Shown here: positions 5,967-9,839 of the stretch, piece after piece
How the letters are laid out: the number at the start of each line of letters is the position of its first letter
Position numbering within the stretch: the stretch's first letter is position 1
From: an uncultured Lachnospiraceae bacterium
GTDB taxonomy: Bacteria > Bacillota > Clostridia > Lachnospirales > Lachnospiraceae
DNA length: 9,839 bases
NCBI GenBank assembly: GCA_910587895.1
Contig: CAJUOE010000266.1
Location: 1-9,839 of the forward strand
Direction of reading: 5' to 3'
The notes under the pieces: generated by a model
What the model was told of the DNA's origin: nothing
Database searches by the model: none
Seen by the model: only the letters and a program-made list of their open reading frames with translations
Made by a program: the position numbers and the translations under genes

Positions 5967-7643
5967 ATGATAGAAATTATTTGCAAGGATGATTCGGAAA
6001 AGACGGCGCAGGAGCGTGAGGATGGAAATGTTTTTCTGCCTAAAAATATTCGCCAGGTAGGGAGCCCCAGAGGGAGGCACAGAATTTACTTGGAAGATTA
6101 CGTCTATACATATTTGCGAAATGAGGCAAAGAACCATGAGAAATGCGCAGCAGTATTTCTGGGGAAAAGCCAGGTGGTTAAGGATATCCGTTATACGTTT
6201 GTCAGCGGTGTGGTGGAATGCAGCGCAGCAGTATTTCAATGGGAAAATATCTGCCTGGATGATAGTTTTTGGGATTATATATACAAAGAACAGAAACAGT
6301 TTTTTGCGGAGATGGAAATTGTAGGCTGGGCTCTGGGTAAGGCTGGACAGGCCATGGAATTGACTCCGGCAGTCGAGGCGGCGCATCGGAAATATTTTGC
6401 AGGCAGGGACAAGATTCTGATGCTTTTGGATATTCTGGAAGGCGAGGAGCTGTTTTTCGTATATGAGCAGGGATATCTTCAGAAACGCGAGGGGTATTAT
6501 ATATTTTATGAGAAAAATCTTGCAATGCAGAGTTATATGATTTACAAAAAAGAAGAAGAGATGCGCCTTGCGGAATTGAAGTACAGCGAAATGGAGGATG
6601 ACGATACCGAAGAAAGCATCAGAGAAGAAGGTATCGGCGAAGAAATTAATGGAGAAGAAACTGCCGAAGGAGATATCGAAGAAGAGCCAACGAAGGTTTT
6701 TATAAGCAGGGAAACGGATAGCGGGAAAGAGGAACAGGCCATATCCGGGGCGGAAGATGGACAGGCGCAGGAGAATGTGATCCGGACACAGGAGTGGCAA
6801 GATGCCAAGCCGATGGCGAAAGAGCCCAAAACGCAGGCGGAGGAGGCGCTGGAAAGCTATCGCAAAATGCTGCTGGAACGTCAGGGCAGGCGTGAGGAAC
6901 GGCGGAACAGAAGATTTCTCTATACGGCATCTTCTTTTTTTCTGGTCGTGCTCTGCGTGATAGGGATAACCACGATTAACAATTATCGGAAAATGCAGGA
7001 AGTAGAAAGCGTCCTGAATATTATGAGGCATGGCAAAAAACAGGTCGCGACTTCTGAGGACAGCAATGTTTTGGAGCAGGATACTGCATCCGGGGATGAA
7101 TCCCTGGTTGTAAAAACTGTTGAGTCTCAGATTGAGCCGCTGCAGGAGACGCAAACGCCTGAAGGAGCTGATGCAGAGAAACCAGTGGAAAATGCAGGAC
7201 AGGAAAATGCAGGATCCGCCGACGGTACACAGACAAAAGATACTGCCAACGCGCCCCAAACCGAAAAACAGGAAGACGCCGCGGACAATGCCAACGTCGG
7301 AAAGCAGGAAGACAGCGGGGACAATGCCAATGCCGGAAAGCAGGAAGATGCCGCGGACAATGCCAATGTCGGAAAGCAGGAAGACAGCGGGGATCATGCT
7401 GGCGATGCGGATAACAGGGAAGAGGACAATGCCCCGCAGCAGTCGGAAGGAAATACACAGCAGACATCGGCCATTCAACAGGAAGGGGACAAGCGGTATT
7501 ATACCGTGCAGGCTGGCGATACCCTGAATACAATTTGTCTGAATATCTATCACAGCAAAGATATGGTGAAGGTATTAAAGGAAGTCAATGGAATTGAAGA
7601 TGGAGATAAAATTCTTGTGGGGCAGAGGCTGCTGCTGCCATAA
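5967..7643 (+). CDS. Membrane-anchored LysM protein with JAB/MPN-like N-terminal region
   Basis: No assigned function. The 558 residues read as several blocks. Residues ~20-195 look like a diverged JAB/MPN-type fold (VFLGKSQ, YTFVSGVVE, EIVGWALGKAG, GRDKILMLLD, GYYIFYEKN). The metal-binding HxH expected after the GW is absent (ALG instead), so peptidase activity is unlikely. An acidic Glu-rich linker (~200-290) and a basic segment (RREERRNRR) follow. One membrane span (~317-336) comes next, then a long low-complexity region with 12-residue repeats from residue 434, and a LysM domain (~510-558; YYTVQAGDTLNTI to GQRLLLP). By the positive-inside rule the N-terminal region is cytoplasmic and the LysM domain external, where it could bind peptidoglycan. 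The ribosome binding site is AGGTGAGG. It heads a group with the DUF5711-like and CvpA genes. Confidence 0.88.
   Translation: MIEIICKDDSEKTAQEREDGNVFLPKNIRQVGSPRGRHRIYLEDYVYTYLRNEAKNHEKCAAVFLGKSQVVKDIRYTFVSGVVECSAAVFQWENICLDDSFWDYIYKEQKQFFAEMEIVGWALGKAGQAMELTPAVEAAHRKYFAGRDKILMLLDILEGEELFFVYEQGYLQKREGYYIFYEKNLAMQSYMIYKKEEEMRLAELKYSEMEDDDTEESIREEGIGEEINGEETAEGDIEEEPTKVFISRETDSGKEEQAISGAEDGQAQENVIRTQEWQDAKPMAKEPKTQAEEALESYRKMLLERQGRREERRNRRFLYTASSFFLVVLCVIGITTINNYRKMQEVESVLNIMRHGKKQVATSEDSNVLEQDTASGDESLVVKTVESQIEPLQETQTPEGADAEKPVENAGQENAGSADGTQTKDTANAPQTEKQEDAADNANVGKQEDSGDNANAGKQEDAADNANVGKQEDSGDHAGDADNREEDNAPQQSEGNTQQTSAIQQEGDKRYYTVQAGDTLNTICLNIYHSKDMVKVLKEVNGIEDGDKILVGQRLLLP
7266..7394 (+). 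repeat. 36-base tandem repeats in the LysM gene
   Basis: Three full in-frame 36-base units (7266-7301, 7302-7337, 7338-7373) and a partial fourth encode KQEDAADNANVG, KQEDSGDNANAG, KQEDAADNANVG and KQEDSGD. Units alternate, so the array is also a 72-base repeat present almost twice, suggesting duplication of a two-unit block. The acidic, Ala/Asn-rich product is probably an extended spacer carrying LysM away from the membrane. Confidence 0.9.
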
Positions 7644-7698
7644 GAAACTAATGCGCATAAGATGAGAGTATGCTATACTGGATTTTGGAGGTGCGATT

Positions 7699-8883
7699 TT
7701 GGACAAACAGGCATACCGGGTGGTAACATCAGATGTAAATGAAATGAATGAAAAAATCCACAGACACCGCAGGAGGATACTAATCCTGACGGTGCTTGTG
7801 GTTATTTTGCTCTTAGGGACGGTAACGGGCATCTACCTGTATCTGATAAGCAGAAATTACACGGAATATGATGTGTTAAAGACCATGGAGCGTGAGGATT
7901 CGAGTGAAACACAATTTGCCATATTCAACGGAAACATTGTGAAATACAATAAGGATGGCGCAACCTGTATCAATACCGATAACCATGTAATTTGGAATCA
8001 GACGTATGAAATGCAGTCTCCGATCATTGATATCTGTGAAGATTACGCAGTCATTGCAGATAAAAAAGGAGAAGATATCTATATCATGGATATGCAGGGG
8101 CCGTGTGGCCAAATTAAGACGACTATGCCTGTTCAGCGTGTTCAGGTGGCAAATCAGGGATCGGTAGCGATTCTTATGGAACAAAACGGAACCGGCTATA
8201 TTCATATGTATGATAAGAAAGGAACCTTTCTGGCAGAGGGAGAGGTGCATACAGAAAATAAGGGATACCCATTGGATATTGCGCTTTCCAACGATGGCAA
8301 AAAGATGGCGGTGCCCCTGTTGGACGTCAATGAGGGAAATGTAAAGACGACGATTGTGTTTTTTAACTTTGATTCCGCGGGACAGGAAGAAATTGATAAT
8401 ATTGTAGGCCAATATTCCTATGCGGACATGATTTTTCCGCGTGTTGAGTTTTTCACAAATGATATCATGGCGGCATTTGGGAGTGGCAAGACAGAAATTT
8501 TTGAGGGAACGCAGGCTCCCGAAGTGCGAAACGAGATATCTCCAGAGGCAGAAATCCGCAGTATTTTTTATAACGATACTTATCTGGGATTTGTATATGC
8601 AAATGAGAACAGTGAAAATTCCTTCCGGATGCAGGTGTTTGATTTAAATGGAAAAGAAATATTTTCAAAAGACTTCAACATGAAATATGAGGAAATCGAA
8701 TTTTTGGAAAATGGGGAGGTATGCGTGCGCAGCGATTCGGAATGTGCTATTTATACATTGCGGGGCTGGGAAAAATTTCACTGTAGCTTTGAAAAAAGCA
8801 TCAAAAAAGTTCTGTCCGCAGGTGGAATTCGCAATTATATTTTTCTGAGGGAGGGAGAGACGCAAAAGGTGAGACTCAAATAG
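7699..8883 (+). CDS. DUF5711-like membrane-anchored protein
   Basis: Function unknown. The 394-residue protein has a basic cytoplasmic N-terminus (KIHRHRRR), one membrane span at about 27-50 (ILILTVLVVILLLGTVTGIY), and a large external domain. The external domain has repeated beta-strand patterns (FNGNIVKYNKDG, ICEDYAVIADKKGEDIYIMD, YIHMYDKKGTFLAEGE, MQVFDLNGKEIFSKDF) that suggest a beta-propeller. From memory this matches the DUF5711 family common in Lachnospiraceae. The start is TTG (7699-7701), with GGAGGTG 6 bases before it. An extended -10 (TGCTATACT, 7671-7679) lies just upstream but would give a leader of only about 13 bases. It probably works with its neighbours at the cell envelope. 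Confidence 0.85.
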   Translation: MDKQAYRVVTSDVNEMNEKIHRHRRRILILTVLVVILLLGTVTGIYLYLISRNYTEYDVLKTMEREDSSETQFAIFNGNIVKYNKDGATCINTDNHVIWNQTYEMQSPIIDICEDYAVIADKKGEDIYIMDMQGPCGQIKTTMPVQRVQVANQGSVAILMEQNGTGYIHMYDKKGTFLAEGEVHTENKGYPLDIALSNDGKKMAVPLLDVNEGNVKTTIVFFNFDSAGQEEIDNIVGQYSYADMIFPRVEFFTNDIMAAFGSGKTEIFEGTQAPEVRNEISPEAEIRSIFYNDTYLGFVYANENSENSFRMQVFDLNGKEIFSKDFNMKYEEIEFLENGEVCVRSDSECAIYTLRGWEKFHCSFEKSIKKVLSAGGIRNYIFLREGETQKVRLK

Positions 8884-8894
8884 GAGTGAGAGGA

Positions 8895-9581
8895 ATGGAC
8901 ATTTTATTTATTGTGGTACTGCTGATTTTGGCTGGATTTGGATTGCATGGATATTTGCGGGGAATGGTGCATATTTTGTTTTCGCTGGTGGCAATTTTTC
9001 TGACGATTGGACTTGCCACGGCGTTTGCACCTTTTACCACGCAGGTACTGCAGACGCAGACGCCGCTGTATGATACTGTAAAGGACAAGTGTGCAGAATA
9101 CCTGCAATCGACCGTAGAGTCGCAGATTCAGCAGGGAGTGTCAGAACAGAAAGACCTGACGTTTTTTGGGATTAAAATGCCCAAAGAGGTTCAGGAACTA
9201 TTTACGGAAGAAACTGCAGGGCAGGCGGGGAGCCTTGTAGAGCATACCGGCATCTATGAAAAGGTGTCTGATTTTGTCGCAGGACAGGTGGTGCAGCGGC
9301 TGGGTTGGCTTTTGTCTTTTGTGCTGATACTGATTTTGCTGCTTATTTTGATACATTGTCTTGATGTGATTGCAAAACTTCCGGTATTGCGAAATATCAA
9401 TCGCGTCGGCGGGCTGGCGATAGGACTTGTGGAGGGATTGACAGTCGTGTGGATTTTTTTCCTGGTCATTGTTCTTTGCCAGGGTACAGAATTTGGCAGG
9501 AATATGATGGATGCGATTGAGCAGAATATGTTTTTGAAGATTTTGTATGATAATAATGTAATCGAGCAGTTGATATTGTAA
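8895..9581 (+). CDS. CvpA family membrane protein
   Basis: CvpA-type proteins are polytopic inner-membrane proteins; E. coli CvpA is needed for colicin V production, but the general role is unclear. The 228 residues hold four predicted spans: ~3-19, 24-46, 137-158 and 171-195. They are arranged as two hairpins, with the family-like GYLRGMV after the first span and VGGLAIGLVEGL before the fourth. The protein is longer than the ~160-residue E. coli form because of an ~85-residue polar insertion between spans 2 and 3. I chose ATG 8895: AGGAG (8882-8886), overlapping the upstream stop codon, is 8 bases before it. An in-frame GTG at 8886 would overlap that site. The gap to the previous gene is 11 bases, so translation is probably coupled. 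Confidence 0.87.
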   Translation: MDILFIVVLLILAGFGLHGYLRGMVHILFSLVAIFLTIGLATAFAPFTTQVLQTQTPLYDTVKDKCAEYLQSTVESQIQQGVSEQKDLTFFGIKMPKEVQELFTEETAGQAGSLVEHTGIYEKVSDFVAGQVVQRLGWLLSFVLILILLLILIHCLDVIAKLPVLRNINRVGGLAIGLVEGLTVVWIFFLVIVLCQGTEFGRNMMDAIEQNMFLKILYDNNVIEQLIL

Positions 9582-9604
9582 CTGCTGTGTAAAATAAAAA
9601 AGAC

Positions 9605-9625
9605 AACGGTTTAGCCAGAACTGTT
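9605..9625. other. Short inverted repeat after cvpA-like gene
   Basis: AACGGTT (9605-9611) and AACTGTT (9619-9625) form a 7-pair stem with one G-U in plus-strand RNA. No U-run follows on the plus strand; on the minus strand a T-rich run follows, but the stem then has a C-A mismatch. It may be a weak terminator for either direction; I cannot assign it. Confidence 0.3.
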
Positions 9626-9629
9626 ATAA

Positions 9630-9684
9630 AAAAGAAAAACTTTGTAAAAAACCCCTTGACAAGAAAAAATAACCATGGTATTAT
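9630..9684 (+). promoter_or_regulatory. Strong rRNA-operon type promoter
   Basis: TTGACA (9656-9661) and TATTAT (9679-9684) with an exact 17-base spacer, preceded by an A-rich tract (9626-9652) that resembles an UP element. The transcript should start near 9691. It is followed by a leader typical of Firmicute rRNA operons. Confidence 0.85.
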
Positions 9685-9690
9685 GTATGA

Positions 9691-9839
9691 GCTGTCGCGG
9701 AAAACGACAGCACACGACCTTGATAACTGAACAGTGAAATAACCTTGAAAGATTCTAAAAGAGTTGCCGCCCGGGAGGGCGGAAGAAATTCAAGAGGACA
9801 GACAGCATCGACAAAGATGCGACCTAAAAACAGTAAGCC
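9691..9839 (+). ncRNA. Leader of a probable rRNA operon (16S gene beyond the edge)
   Basis: No coding sequence is seen. The leader starts with a 7-pair hairpin, GCTGTCG (9691-9697) with CGACAGC (9705-9711). It then has ACCTTGATAACTGAACAG, a motif I know from the spacers before 16S and 23S genes in Firmicutes. Further hairpins are CCGCCC/GGGCGG with a GGGA loop (9767-9782), enclosed by CTTGAA (9744-9749) and TTCAAG (9789-9794), and GCATC/GATGC (9805-9820). The 16S gene itself is not in the window, so the assignment rests on the promoter and leader only. Confidence 0.7.

Noticed and set aside
7263..7400. CRISPR array
   Set aside because: The periodic units are in-frame 36-base coding repeats without spacers of unrelated sequence.
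5910..7553. 547-codon open frame on the minus strand opposite the LysM gene
   Set aside because: It is a mirror of the acidic, purine-rich coding strand: the product is an implausible run of Phe/Leu/Ile/Arg-rich sequence, there is no matching promoter or ribosome binding site, and the plus frame has clear domains.
9587..9625. Rho-independent terminator for the cvpA-like gene
   Set aside because: The stem is only 7 pairs with a wobble, and A rather than U follows it on the plus strand.

Overview
The window looks like chromosomal DNA of a low-to-mid GC Firmicute of class Clostridia, most likely Lachnospiraceae. The signs are strong AGGAGG-type ribosome binding sites, TTG start codons, a tRNA-Ser gene without an encoded CCA, the dnaX-ebfC-recR cluster, a DUF5711-type protein, and a Firmicute-style rRNA-operon leader. 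The family-level assignment is inference.

Left part, minus strand (1-1962): the first codons of an unknown gene (1-58) with a near-consensus promoter; a nagA deacetylase gene whose 3' third has been lost and replaced by unrelated sequence (174-1037); an intact nagB deaminase gene (1113-1844) separated from nagA by a terminator-like hairpin; and tRNA-Ser(CGA) (1874-1962) only 29 bases upstream of nagB. The amino-sugar genes and the tRNA could form one transcript.

Centre, plus strand (2018-5750): a strong promoter reads pfkA (phosphofructokinase with unusual active-site residues), then dnaX 2 bases later, then ebfC/ybaB and recR. This joins glycolysis to replication and recombination in one apparent operon. 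dnaX carries an in-phase A AAA AAG slippery heptamer followed by a small GC-rich hairpin, the arrangement used for programmed -1 frameshifting in E. coli dnaX, but here it sits much nearer the N-terminus.

Right part, plus strand (5751-9581): after recR lies a nested inverted-repeat element of about 110 bases with a terminator-like core. A -10 box and a perfect 15-base palindrome follow. Three genes for membrane-bound proteins come next: a long protein with a degenerate JAB/MPN-like N-terminal region, one membrane span, acidic linkers with 12-residue repeats and an external LysM domain; a DUF5711-like membrane-anchored protein; and an enlarged CvpA-family protein.

The window ends in the promoter and leader of what is most likely an rRNA operon (9630-9839), with the 16S gene beyond the edge. 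From memory, Bacillus subtilis also has an rRNA operon shortly after dnaX-yaaK-recR, so the neighbourhood may be an old conserved layout in which the intervening genes differ. The most interesting items are the dnaX frameshift candidate, the three-gene membrane cluster, the element after recR with the adjacent palindrome, the truncated nagA, and the atypical PFK.
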